From: UBA3210 sp002363635
GTDB taxonomy: Bacteria > Bacillota_I > Bacilli_A > RFN20 > CAG-449
Direction: 5' to 3'
Assembly: GCA_946641515.1 (NCBI GenBank)
Contig: CAMPBT010000001.1
Coordinates: forward strand, 62,001-126,000
Length of the DNA stretch: 64,000 nt
Positions 56,510-64,000 of this stretch are shown here, piece after piece. The translations under genes were made by a program, and so were the position numbers. Position 1 is the stretch's first letter. Each line of letters begins with the position of its first letter. The notes beneath the pieces are model-generated. The model was not told the DNA's origin. It was given only the letters and a program-made list of their open reading frames with translations, and did not search any database.

Positions 56510-57463
56510 ATGGAAAATGAACTTAATTTAGGTAATACTATTAAAATTGATATCCCTGAACAAGATCCTCATGTTGTAGATGAATATGAGAAGGCTATTA
56601 CTACTAAATTTAGGCCTAAGATTTGGTCTAAGTTTATTTCTGCAATAAGAGAATATCAATTACTTGAACCTGGAGATCATGTCGCGGTTTGTATTTCTGG
56701 TGGTAAGGACTCTATGCTTTTAGCAAGATTATTTTTGCAATTAAAGAAGCATACTGATTTTGATTTTGATGTTACGTATCTTGTTATGGATCCGGGTTAT
56801 GCTCCTAAGAATAGAGAACTTATTATAAATAATTTAAAGAAACTAGGTATTCCTGCGACTGTTATTAATACTAATATTTTTGAAATTGCAAATATGCAAG
56901 ATAAATCTCCTTGCTTCTTATGTGCGAAAATGAGAAGAGGTGCTTTATATAATAACGCGAAAGCTTTAGGCTGTAATAAGATTGCTCTTGGTCATCATTA
57001 TGATGATGTTATTGAAACTACTTTAATGAATTTATTAAATGCTGGTTCTTTCCAAACTATGCTTCCTAAGGTTAAATCTACTAACTATGAAAATATGACT
57101 TTAATTAGACCTTTATATTTAATTAGAGAAAGAGATATTGTGGGCTGGAGAAATTATCATAACCTTGAATTTATTCAGTGTGCTTGTAGATTTACTGAAC
57201 ATACTGTTGTTACTGGCAGCGGTTCTCAACGTGCCGCGACTAAAGCGTTAATTAAAGAACTTGTTAAGAATTATAATCCGATGGTAGAGAAGAATTTATT
57301 TAAGGCTCCTGATAATATTACTAAAGAGATGATTCTTGGTTATAAATCTAAAGGTAAACATTATTCTTTCTTAAATGATTTCTCTGGTGAAGAGATTGAT
57401 AATCCTTATGAAAGAGCCAAAAAAGAAAAGAAACTTAAAGAAAAAGAAGAAGCTTCAGTATAA
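56510..57463 (+). CDS. ttcA: tRNA 2-thiocytidine biosynthesis protein, TtcA family
   Basis: 317 residues. PP-loop CISGGKDSMLLARL binds ATP; the paired Cys of SPCFLCAKMRRG and a third in QCACRFTEH are the Fe-S ligands of TtcA. GHHYDDVIETTLMNL is the conserved tRNA-thiolation segment. It thiolates C32 of certain tRNAs. AAAGGAG precedes the ATG. C-terminal Lys/Glu-rich tail. Confidence 0.88.
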   Translation: MENELNLGNTIKIDIPEQDPHVVDEYEKAITTKFRPKIWSKFISAIREYQLLEPGDHVAVCISGGKDSMLLARLFLQLKKHTDFDFDVTYLVMDPGYAPKNRELIINNLKKLGIPATVINTNIFEIANMQDKSPCFLCAKMRRGALYNNAKALGCNKIALGHHYDDVIETTLMNLLNAGSFQTMLPKVKSTNYENMTLIRPLYLIRERDIVGWRNYHNLEFIQCACRFTEHTVVTGSGSQRAATKALIKELVKNYNPMVEKNLFKAPDNITKEMILGYKSKGKHYSFLNDFSGEEIDNPYERAKKEKKLKEKEEASV

Positions 57464-57620
57464 CTTAATACTGGAGTTTTTATTTGATATATTCCGAAAT
57501 ATTGGACTTTCCTACTTTTTGTAGAGCAATATAAAATTGAGTAGAGTTAATTTTTTTTGTGTAGATAGATTATTAAAGTCTATTGTTTTACAATAGTGTC
57601 GATAAGAATGGAGAGATTTT

Positions 57621-58508
57621 ATGATTAAAGTTTATACAGACGCAGGAAGTAATTTATTTCCTTCATTATTAAAAGAAAAAAATTGGGATATCAAGGTTAT
57701 GCCTATGACTTTAAGAATCGATGACAAGGATCTTCTTTGTTATTCGGATGATATTGATGTTCCTCATATTTCTCATGATTTTTACGAAGACTTAGATTCT
57801 GGTAAAAAGAAAGTTACTACTTCTTTAGTTAACCCAGATACTTTTTTAAAGGCTTTTGAAGAAGATATTAAAGCAGGAAATGAAATCATTTGCTTTACTA
57901 TGGCTAAAGGTATTTCTGGTACTTATCAATCTGCTTGTATTGCTGCAGATGAAATTAACGAAGAACATGGTAAGAAAGTTGTTTATGTAGTTAATTCTGC
58001 TACTGCTTCTTTTGGTGAAGGCTTACAGGCTGTTAGAGCATTAAAATTAATTGAACAAGGTATGAGTTTAGAAGAACTTGGTAATAACTGCCAAGAATTT
58101 GCTTTTAAAGTTAGAAGTGAATTTACTGTCGGTGATGTTTCTTCTTTAATCCATACTGGTAGAGTTACTAAGACTTTAGCATCTATTGCTAAAATTTTAA
58201 ATTTAAAAGTTATGCTATATGGTTCTAATGAATCTAAGATTGAATTTTCTGGTAAGGTTCATGGTAGAAAACTTGCTATTAGTACTCTTGCTAAAACATG
58301 TTTAAAACATATTGTTAACCCGGATGATCAAACTGTTTATATTGCTCATTGCGATGCTTATGAAGACGCAAGTAAGTTAAAAGAACACTTAATTGCAGGT
58401 GGAGTTAAGAACGTTGAAATTTACTGGTATGATTTAATTACTGGTACTCACGTAGGTAAAGGCACAATTGCTTTATTCTACGTAGGTGAAAATAGAGATA
58501 TGAAATAA
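57621..58508 (+). CDS. DegV family protein
   Basis: 295 residues. VYTDAGSNLFPSLL start, TSLVNPDTFLKAFEE, ICFTMAKGISGTYQSACIAA (the fatty-acid-binding S-G-T-Y) and VVNSATASFGEGLQAVRA, all canonical, unlike the divergent DegV at 20247. It binds a fatty acid and presents it for phosphorylation by FakA-type kinases. TGGAGAG precedes the ATG. Confidence 0.95.
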   Translation: MIKVYTDAGSNLFPSLLKEKNWDIKVMPMTLRIDDKDLLCYSDDIDVPHISHDFYEDLDSGKKKVTTSLVNPDTFLKAFEEDIKAGNEIICFTMAKGISGTYQSACIAADEINEEHGKKVVYVVNSATASFGEGLQAVRALKLIEQGMSLEELGNNCQEFAFKVRSEFTVGDVSSLIHTGRVTKTLASIAKILNLKVMLYGSNESKIEFSGKVHGRKLAISTLAKTCLKHIVNPDDQTVYIAHCDAYEDASKLKEHLIAGGVKNVEIYWYDLITGTHVGKGTIALFYVGENRDMK

Positions 58509-58510
58509 TA

Positions 58511-58535
58511 AGATGCTTCGGCATCTTTTATTTTT
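58511..58535 (+). terminator. Terminator after degV
   Basis: agatgc-ttcg-gcatct UUCG hairpin and T-rich tail. Confidence 0.8.
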
Positions 58536-58540
58536 ATAAA

Positions 58541-58565
58541 ATAAAAAGAAGGTAATAACCTTCTT
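58541..58565 (-). terminator. Terminator of the deformylase gene
   Basis: agaaggt/accttct with a four-base loop and a T tail on the minus strand. Confidence 0.7.
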
Positions 58566-58974
58566 AAATAATAATACCATTTAGATGGTCAATTTCGTGT
58601 TGAATGATTTGAGCTTCAAAACCTACTGCAGTTTTTGTTTTTGGTCTAAAGTTTTCATCTAAATATGTAACAGTGATTTTGTTATATCTTTTAGTAGCTC
58701 TTGCTCCTTTTAAAGATAAACATCCTTCTTCAGTATCGTATGGTAAACCAAATCTTTCTTTAATTACTGGGTTTATCATGACATATAAATTCTTTTCTTG
58801 AATCGCGATGATATTTTTATTTACTCCTATCATATTTGCTGCCATACCAACGCATTCTTTTTTATGTGCTTTTAAGGTATCTTTTAGATTTTGAATTACT
58901 TCTTTATCTTCTATTGTAGCGTCTACTGATTTGATTTTTAAAAAGAATTGGTCTTTGATAATTGGTTTAATCAT
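58564..58974 (-). CDS. def: Peptide deformylase family protein, short variant
   Basis: 136 residues, shorter than usual (150-190). EEGCLSL (motif II with metal Cys) and QHEIDHLNGI (motif III HExxH) are intact. Motif I, normally GxGxAAxQ, reads VGMAANMIG: the Gln that stabilises the transition state is Met. It removes formyl groups from nascent peptides if active; a paralogue with altered specificity is possible. AGAGGA precedes the ATG. Confidence 0.88.
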   Translation of the reverse strand: MIKPIIKDQFFLKIKSVDATIEDKEVIQNLKDTLKAHKKECVGMAANMIGVNKNIIAIQEKNLYVMINPVIKERFGLPYDTEEGCLSLKGARATKRYNKITVTYLDENFRPKTKTAVGFEAQIIQHEIDHLNGIII

Positions 58975-59013
58975 TTTTTATCCTCTTTTCGAACTTATTA
59001 TATTAAAAATTGT

Positions 59014-59042
59014 TTTACTTTGAAACGATAATTCTTTATACT
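59014..59042 (+). promoter_or_regulatory. Promoter of tRNA-Leu
   Basis: -35 TTTACT (59014-59019), 17-bp spacer, -10 TATACT (59037-59042). Confidence 0.55.
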
Positions 59043-59054
59043 TATTTTTGTAAT

Positions 59055-59141
59055 GCCCCGATGTCGAAATTGGTAAACGAACTAGACTCAAAATCTGGCG
59101 TCAGTGATGGCTTATGGGTTCGAGTCCCATTCGGGGCACCA
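59055..59141 (+). tRNA. tRNA-Leu (CAA)
   Basis: Class II tRNA: acceptor gccccga/tcggggc, anticodon loop ctcaaaa giving CAA, a long variable arm (gtcagtgatggctt), T arm gggttcgagtccc, encoded CCA. Confidence 0.94.
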
Positions 59142-59153
59142 GAATATTAGTAT

Positions 59154-59180
59154 TCCTTGATATAATTTCAAGGATTTTTT
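59154..59180 (+). terminator. Terminator after tRNA-Leu
   Basis: tccttga/tcaagga stem and six T. Confidence 0.75.
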
Positions 59181-59298
59181 GTTATTTTAGACATAAAATT
59201 ATAATAAAATGTCGGTATACGTCAAAATTTTGCACGTATAATATAAAAAGAAAAAGATAATCAAATATTATAGATCACATTACTATTACTGTAGAATA

Positions 59299-59574
59299 AT
59301 GAAAATATATATTAGATATAATGAAGATGGTAAGAACCATACAATTAGATTATGGTTACCTCTATTCATATTAAAGCAAAAATGGATTTATAGAGCATTT
59401 AGTAAGAATACTGATAATAAAAATATCTCTTTAGATAATGATGGATTAAATAAAATAGGGGATATTAGTTCTATTGCTTATAAAGATTTAAAGAAATTTA
59501 TTAAAGAGAATGGTCATTTTAATTTAGTTGAAGTATATGCAAGTGACGGAACAAAAGTAGTAATAAGAGTTTAA
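59299..59574 (+). CDS. Hypothetical protein (91 aa)
   Basis: Starts MKIYIRYNEDGKNHTIRLWL, with a WLPLFILKQKWIYRAF segment of moderate hydrophobicity and a C-terminal YASDGTKVVIRV strand. No ribosome site; a TATAAT at 59237-59242 may drive it. Its pattern (IRxxEDGKNxxIRLxLP at the start, VxVxASDGTxVxIxV at the end) resembles small uncharacterised Firmicutes proteins. No function is assigned. Confidence 0.55.
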   Translation: MKIYIRYNEDGKNHTIRLWLPLFILKQKWIYRAFSKNTDNKNISLDNDGLNKIGDISSIAYKDLKKFIKENGHFNLVEVYASDGTKVVIRV

Positions 59575-59600
59575 ATGTTTTCAAAACTAGTCGATATGAA

Positions 59601-59626
59601 TGTAGTTAACCCCAAAAGTTGGACTA
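59601..59626. mobile_element. Solo IS3-type end remnant
   Basis: tgtagttaaccccaaaagtt followed by ggacta matches 23 of 24 bases of the right arm at 41521-41544 (inverted). It resembles IS150-group terminal repeats. No transposase is near. Confidence 0.5.
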
Positions 59627-59647
59627 CAATATTGCTAGTTTTTTTGT

Positions 59648-60067
59648 TTATAACTTCTTAATCATCCATATGTGAGGACAACCTTCTTCTAGATGTTCAT
59701 CGCTAGTGGCGATATAACCAAGTTTTGAATAGAATTCTTCTACTCTTTTTTGAGCGTCTACTCCTATTTTTACGTGTCCATAATGCTTAATGATTTCTTT
59801 TTCTGAATATAAAAGTATATCTTTACCAAGGCCTAGACCTCTATATTCTTTTAATATCGCTACTCTACCAATGGCGTAACATTTATGTTCTTCATTATAG
59901 ATAATTCTAGTATTACCTATAGCTTTATTATTGTCGTACATTACTACGTGTATACATTCATTATCTTTATCATCGAATTCATCATTAAAGTGCTGCTCTT
60001 CAATAAAGACAGTTTTTCTTATATAAATTGAATTTTCAGTTAATGTAGTAAAGCTTTTAAATTCCAT
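59648..60067 (-). CDS. GNAT family N-acetyltransferase
   Basis: 139 residues, ElaA/YjdJ-like: IYIRKTVFIEEQ, IGNTRIIY, GRVAILKEYRGLGLGKDIL (acetyl-CoA loop) and FYSKLGYIA. The minus-strand start has no Shine-Dalgarno sequence, so the mRNA may be leaderless or the start may differ. Substrate unknown. Confidence 0.85.
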   Translation of the reverse strand: MEFKSFTTLTENSIYIRKTVFIEEQHFNDEFDDKDNECIHVVMYDNNKAIGNTRIIYNEEHKCYAIGRVAILKEYRGLGLGKDILLYSEKEIIKHYGHVKIGVDAQKRVEEFYSKLGYIATSDEHLEEGCPHIWMIKKL

Positions 60068-60204
60068 ATATTTATATATAAGTAATATTTATTTTTATTT
60101 CAAGTATATTTATTTGGTCTTACAGCATAATAATGATTTGTTCCTATTAATTTGATATTTCAAAAGATATAAAATATCTATGAATTAAAGAAAGGATTTT
60201 TAAA

Positions 60205-60684
60205 ATGATTGTTAATCATATTGATGATTTATTTGAAGAAGAATTTGCTTACTCAAAGAATTTACAATTCGTTGTAAAATTCATTAAAGAAAAAGGTTTA
60301 GATGGCATTCTTGCTTATGAAAATGGTAAGTATACATTAACTAGTGACGGAGGCGTTAAACTTAACCGTTCATCTTATGTTGGTAAAGAGAAAGATGTTG
60401 CTAGACTTGAAAACCATGACAAATGGTTAGATCTTCAATTAGTTTTAGATAATGTTGAAGATATTGGTTACTGCGATAAAAGAAAGGTCACAGAAAAGAA
60501 TATTACAGTTCCTTATAACGAAGAAAAGGATGTAACTTTCTATTCCGCTCCACTTGATGCAACTATACGTTTAACTAAAGGCTTCTTTGTTTTAGTTTAT
60601 CCAAATGATTTACATAAACCATGTATTAAAGTTAATGATGAAGTAATCCAAAAAGCTGTCTTCAAAATTAAAATTGATTGGTAA
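60205..60684 (+). CDS. YhcH/YjgK/YiaL family protein
   Basis: 159 residues. The family's cupin core is visible: YVGKEKDVARLENHDKWLDL (E/H metal site), VLVYPNDLHKP and the final AVFKIKI. Members include the beta subunit of evolved beta-galactosidase and sialic-acid-related anomerases; their sugar is often unknown. AAGGA precedes the ATG. Confidence 0.9.
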   Translation: MIVNHIDDLFEEEFAYSKNLQFVVKFIKEKGLDGILAYENGKYTLTSDGGVKLNRSSYVGKEKDVARLENHDKWLDLQLVLDNVEDIGYCDKRKVTEKNITVPYNEEKDVTFYSAPLDATIRLTKGFFVLVYPNDLHKPCIKVNDEVIQKAVFKIKIDW

Positions 60685-60694
60685 AATATTTAAG

Positions 60695-60723
60695 CAGTTG
60701 GTAGAAATACCAATTGTTTTTTT
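60695..60723 (+). terminator. Terminator after the YhcH-family gene
   Basis: cagttggta/taccaattg (one G-U) and seven T. Confidence 0.8.
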
Positions 60724-60816
60724 ATGCCTAGATAATAATGAAAAAACAAATAGTAAAAGATATAATAAATGTGTTGGGCAGAGACTAGGATACTTACATA
60801 ATGAAGAGGTATTATT

Positions 60817-61209
60817 ATGGAAAGAGAAACAATTGCTGAAAATTTAAAAACTAGTGGCCAATGTAATTGTGCCCAAGCAGTTCTAATTGCTTTAAAAGAT
60901 GATCTTGGATTAGATGAAGAAACTCTTCTTTCTTTAGGATCAGGCTTTTGTGCTGGAATGGGAAATATGGAGGCGACTTGTGGGGCGGTAATAGGTGCAA
61001 ATATGGCACTTGGTCTAACTACAAAAGGAAAAGGAACATTAAGATATTCTAGAGAATTAATTTCTAAATTTGAGGAAATGTCTGGTGCTACTAAATGTAG
61101 AGATTTAAAAGCTTTGAAAGATGGTAAACCACTTTGCCCATGCAATCTTTGTGTAAGAAATGCAGTACATATTTATGAAGAATTAATTAAATTAGTTAAA
61201 GAAAAATAA
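60817..61209 (+). CDS. C_GCAxxG_C_C family redox protein
   Basis: 130 residues. The Cys pattern of the family is seen: GQCNCAQAV, GSGFCAGMG, EATCGAVIGA, then CRDL and CPCNLC. The Cys set probably binds an Fe-S cluster or heme-like cofactor, or cycles as disulfides. AGAGG precedes the ATG. Function is unknown. Confidence 0.88.
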   Translation: MERETIAENLKTSGQCNCAQAVLIALKDDLGLDEETLLSLGSGFCAGMGNMEATCGAVIGANMALGLTTKGKGTLRYSRELISKFEEMSGATKCRDLKALKDGKPLCPCNLCVRNAVHIYEELIKLVKEK

Positions 61210-61337
61210 TGCAAAGCAAAATAATGCAAATAGATATTTTTTTATCGATTTAACTAATTAACTATTTTCGACATTGAAAAATAGTGTATAATTAAATCAA
61301 ATCTTACAGTTATAATTTAAATGAATGGAGGAGAATA

Positions 61338-62123
61338 ATGTTTAATTATAAAGGAAAAGTAGTTGCCATTACTGGCGCTTCATCTGGTTTAGGTAAACAG
61401 ATGGCTTATGGCTTTGCAGAACAAGGCGCAAATCTTGTATTACTTGCAAGAAGAGTTGAAAGACTTGAAGCAAGTGCTAAAGATTTAGAAGCTAAATTTG
61501 GGGTTAAAGTTTTACCACTTAAATGCGATGTTACAAGTGTAGAATCAATTGACGAAGCAGTTGCAGCAGTCGAAAAAGAATTTGGTCACTGTGAAGTTAT
61601 CATTAACTGTGCAGGCGGAGAAAAAGGTACAGGTACACCATTACTTGATTACAAGAAAGATGATTGGGAATTCACATTAGGTTTAGACTTAACATCAATT
61701 TTCTTAGCAACAAAAGCATTTGGTAATTTAATGAAGAGAGCAATTGCTGCAGGTAAACAATCATATGGTAGAATCATCAACATTGCTTCTATCTATGGTT
61801 TAGTAGGTAATACAGCAATTCCTACAATTGCATACCACTCAACAAAAGGTGCAGTTGTCAACTTTACTAGAGGTGCTGCAGCAGAACTTGCAACTTCAAA
61901 TATCACAGTTAACGCAATCTGCCCAGGTTATTTCTATACAGAATTAACAACTGAAACATTAAATACAGAATACTTCCAGAACTTTGCAAAACAATCAGTT
62001 CCAATGCAAAGATATGGTCGTGAAGGTGAATTAAATTCAGTCGCAGTATTCTTAGGTGCTGAAGAATCTTCATACGTTACTGGTCAAGCAATCGCTGTTG
62101 ATGGCGGTTATACTTGCGTATAA
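61338..62123 (+). CDS. Short-chain dehydrogenase/reductase
   Basis: 261 residues. TGASSGLGKQMAYG (NAD(P) loop), NCAGG, catalytic Ser in INIASIYGLVG, YHSTKGAVVN (Y-x3-K), NAICPGYFYTE and the C-terminal YVTGQAIAVDGGYTC. Resembles gluconate 5-dehydrogenase/FabG-type enzymes; substrate unknown. TGGAGGAG precedes the ATG and a TATAAT lies at about 61287, so it is expressed on its own. Confidence 0.92.
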   Translation: MFNYKGKVVAITGASSGLGKQMAYGFAEQGANLVLLARRVERLEASAKDLEAKFGVKVLPLKCDVTSVESIDEAVAAVEKEFGHCEVIINCAGGEKGTGTPLLDYKKDDWEFTLGLDLTSIFLATKAFGNLMKRAIAAGKQSYGRIINIASIYGLVGNTAIPTIAYHSTKGAVVNFTRGAAAELATSNITVNAICPGYFYTELTTETLNTEYFQNFAKQSVPMQRYGREGELNSVAVFLGAEESSYVTGQAIAVDGGYTCV

Positions 62124-62125
62124 TA

Positions 62126-62152
62126 AAAAACTCCAGATAAAAATCTGAAGTT
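62126..62152. terminator. Bidirectional terminator
   Basis: aactccagat/atctgaagtt with one mismatch, flanked by A and T. Confidence 0.55.
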
Positions 62153-62975
62153 AATTATGATCCTCTTCATTATTTGGAGAGGATTCTTTTTTATATGTAG
62201 TTATGTCTAAAATGAGATCATTTAAATTATTTAATTTATTAAATCTTTTAGTACCTTCATATAAAGGTAAGTAGATACAAGTAACTATAATTGAAGTGAC
62301 AATAGATGTTATTAATGCACCTGGTAAAGATGATAAGGCATAAATGAATGATTGTTCCCAAGTCATATTTGCCATTAAGACTTTAAATGGTATCTTAAGT
62401 AAGAATTCTAAGACGACATTTAGTAAAGAGGCTAATGCAACTGAGGCTAAAACATATTTTTGAATCTTATTAATTTTAAAGATAAATATTTGAATTATTA
62501 AGAAGAAGGCAAACATTACTCCAAGTAAACTAATTAATAAGATACTGATACTTAATTTTTTCTTGCCTAAATCAATGACTTCACCTTTTGTTAAATAAAG
62601 AGTTAAGAAAGTGATAAAGAGAATTAAGAAAATGCCAGATATTATAAAGAAGAGATAATTAATATTCTTTTCTTTCTTAAGAAAATAACGGAATAAGAAA
62701 CCTGCAAATAGACCTAAAATGAATTTGACAATTAATGTACGAATACATGTGTCTACTCCGTATCCTGAGAGTAAATCATTTAGTCCCATACCAAGAGAAC
62801 CAGATAAGCCTCCTATTAATCCTCCACATAATAGACCTGCTAAAATGCAAACGAAGTTTCCTAAGTGAACTTTAGATGTTCCAATAGGTATTGCTATATA
62901 GGTTCCTACAAAGGAAAGAGCACTGAAAAGTGCGATTAATACCATGTTATATAAGATCTTTTTTGATTTAGACAT
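62151..62975 (-). CDS. ECF transporter S component family protein
   Basis: 274 residues, six or more membrane helices. The N-terminal half matches S components: ALFSALSFVGTYIAIPIG, VHLGNFVCILAGLLCGG and GLSGSLGMGLNDLLSG. It is longer than typical S units (~190) because of an extra membrane hairpin and a polar tail. S components capture a vitamin or metal for the shared ECF module; the ligand is not readable, and no riboswitch is visible upstream. AAGGAG precedes the ATG. Confidence 0.85.
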   Translation of the reverse strand: MSKSKKILYNMVLIALFSALSFVGTYIAIPIGTSKVHLGNFVCILAGLLCGGLIGGLSGSLGMGLNDLLSGYGVDTCIRTLIVKFILGLFAGFLFRYFLKKEKNINYLFFIISGIFLILFITFLTLYLTKGEVIDLGKKKLSISILLISLLGVMFAFFLIIQIFIFKINKIQKYVLASVALASLLNVVLEFLLKIPFKVLMANMTWEQSFIYALSSLPGALITSIVTSIIVTCIYLPLYEGTKRFNKLNNLNDLILDITTYKKESSPNNEEDHN

Positions 62976-63115
62976 AATAGCTCCTTATTACTGAGGATTA
63001 TTATAGTAATAATGAATATAAAAGTGAATAAAAAAGATTAAATAAGTATTCTAATTTTGTTAAATATTATTCGCTATTTGATAGTGACAAAATTTCAATT
63101 TTATAAAATTTATTT

Positions 63116-63151
63116 TGAACGTTTTTTTACGTTCATTTCAAGTGCTATAAT
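63116..63151 (+). promoter_or_regulatory. Promoter with overlapping inverted repeat before the DUF4011 gene
   Basis: Extended -10 TGCTATAAT (63143-63151) follows a perfect inverted repeat tgaacgt (63116-63122) and acgttca (63129-63135) at the -35 position, where a repressor could block polymerase. Confidence 0.55.
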
Positions 63152-63177
63152 GGTACTAAAATACGGGGGTTAATAAT

Positions 63178-64000
63178 ATGGAAATGATTGAAGAAAAATT
63201 AGAACATGCAAGAAAAGAACTTCTTGATATGTCATTTAAAAACCCATTATTAAATTATAAATTAAGATCGACAACTGGACTTGAATTTCCTTCTATCAAT
63301 GTTTCAGATGTTTTTAATTATTTAGTTAATGAAGGTAAGAATGTTTACTTTACTATAGTTCCAAATAATAGTCCTAGTAAATTATTTGTTTCAATGGATG
63401 AAAAGACTATTCGTACTAGACTTGTTAGAACTTTCCGTTCTAGTAAGATGTTCGTTGAAGAAAAGGGTGCGAATATTTTATTTTTAGCACTTGGATTTTT
63501 AAGATGGAAAGAAATTGATGAAGAAGATGCTCCTTCTTATCGCTCTCCTTTAATTTTAGTTCCAGTTGAACTTAAAAAACATGAAGGACAAGATAAATAT
63601 TATTTAGTTTACAGCGGTGAAGAAATTCGTTTAAATGTCTCTTTAATTACTAAATTACAGACAGAATACGGTATCAATATTGATTATGAATATGAAGATG
63701 AAATTAAAGGTATTGATGAATATCTTCGTTTTGTAGATTCAGTTATTTCTACTTCTTCTAAACAAACTTGGCAAGTTGAATCTTCATGTGGAGCATTTGA
63801 CTTCTTTAGTTATGCAAAATTCTTAATGTATAAAGACTTAGATTTATCAGTTTGGAGACATGAAGATGGTAAATTTAATAACCCTGTCTTAACTAAATTA
63901 TTTATCTCTAATTTTGATGATAAATTAAGTAAGAATATTGATGTAGAAAAAGAACTAACTCCTAGTGCTTTACATACAGTAGTAGACGCTGACTCATCTC
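63178..64000 (+). CDS. DUF4011-type large helicase-like protein (3' end outside window)
   Basis: At least 274 residues, open to the window end, after GGGGG at 63165-63169. The start EHARKELLDMSFKNPLLNYK and the following SPLILVPVELKK match the N-terminal DUF4011 domain of very large superfamily I helicase-like proteins, often 1200-2000 residues with AAA and nuclease-like ends. Those have been linked to DNA processing and sometimes to phage defence. The catalytic parts are outside the window, so only the family is called. Confidence 0.8.
   Translation, partial: MEMIEEKLEHARKELLDMSFKNPLLNYKLRSTTGLEFPSINVSDVFNYLVNEGKNVYFTIVPNNSPSKLFVSMDEKTIRTRLVRTFRSSKMFVEEKGANILFLALGFLRWKEIDEEDAPSYRSPLILVPVELKKHEGQDKYYLVYSGEEIRLNVSLITKLQTEYGINIDYEYEDEIKGIDEYLRFVDSVISTSSKQTWQVESSCGAFDFFSYAKFLMYKDLDLSVWRHEDGKFNNPVLTKLFISNFDDKLSKNIDVEKELTPSALHTVVDADSS

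Noticed and set aside
60690..61145. 151-residue minus-strand frame over the Cys-rich redox gene
   Set aside because: Antisense of a gene with a clear family Cys pattern, and it runs through that gene's upstream terminator.
1..64000. UGA read as Trp (code 4)
   Set aside because: Every Trp codon I inspected is TGG and no gene needs TGA read through; only the absence of TGA stops is notable.

Overview
The window is strongly AT-rich bacterial DNA with Firmicutes-type gene order and signals: strong AGGAGG ribosome sites, CsoR, EzrA, HflX, RNase J, intrinsic terminators and tRNAs with encoded CCA. Together with a giant secreted protein built of Listeria-Bacteroides-type repeats and starch-binding-like modules, this suggests an uncultured, gut-associated member of the Bacilli close to the Mollicutes/Erysipelotrichales side. 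The taxonomic guess is inference only. By my count all 47 complete reading frames stop with TAA (39) or TAG (8) and none with TGA, while every Trp codon I inspected is TGG.

Layout. 1-15.1 kb: the 3' part of one enormous surface or secreted protein (more than 5040 residues). 15.3-20.2 kb: tRNA-Thr, then an accessory patch with a Fic-domain protein lacking the catalytic His, a two-helix membrane protein, a CPBP protease, a GNAT acetyltransferase and a tandem YgjV-like duplication whose second copy is broken. 20.2-26.6 kb: a DegV protein, then a four-gene operon (carboxy(nor)spermidine dehydrogenase, carboxy(nor)spermidine decarboxylase, aspartate kinase, aspartate-semialdehyde dehydrogenase). 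These genes together convert aspartate plus a diamine to a triamine. The operon is preceded by a long structured leader that ends in a terminator and looks like an unassigned riboswitch. 26.6-29.6 kb: a CsoR-controlled copper ATPase with a CopZ-like domain fused to its C-terminus and an apparent internal start. 29.6-34 kb: HAD phosphatase, two macrodomain proteins (one divergent, one canonical), a Sel1-repeat protein and the remnant of an AAA/DUF4143 ATPase.

34-47 kb is mostly housekeeping: rpsD with a probable S4 autoregulatory leader, a membrane-anchored EEP-family hydrolase, ezrA, cysteine desulfurase, nrnA, hflX, gmk, a BaiN-type flavoprotein, typA and an RNase J paralogue with damaged metal ligands. 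47-54.8 kb: tRNA-His, a second Sel1 protein, a SAM-I riboswitch in front of an N-formylglutamate amidohydrolase-family gene, ybaK, a lipoprotein, a Na/Pi cotransporter, gap and tRNA-Gln. 54.8-64 kb: a FAD enzyme closely resembling the Cutibacterium acnes fatty-acid double-bond isomerase, ttcA, a second DegV, a peptide deformylase variant, tRNA-Leu, small enzymes, an ECF-transporter S component and the start of a DUF4011 helicase-like gene that runs off the window.

The strongest leads are the 13-bp-closed leader RNA before the polyamine operon, the SAM riboswitch governing a deformylase-like amidohydrolase, the absence of UGA stops, and the CopA-CopZ fusion with its own internal ribosome site.
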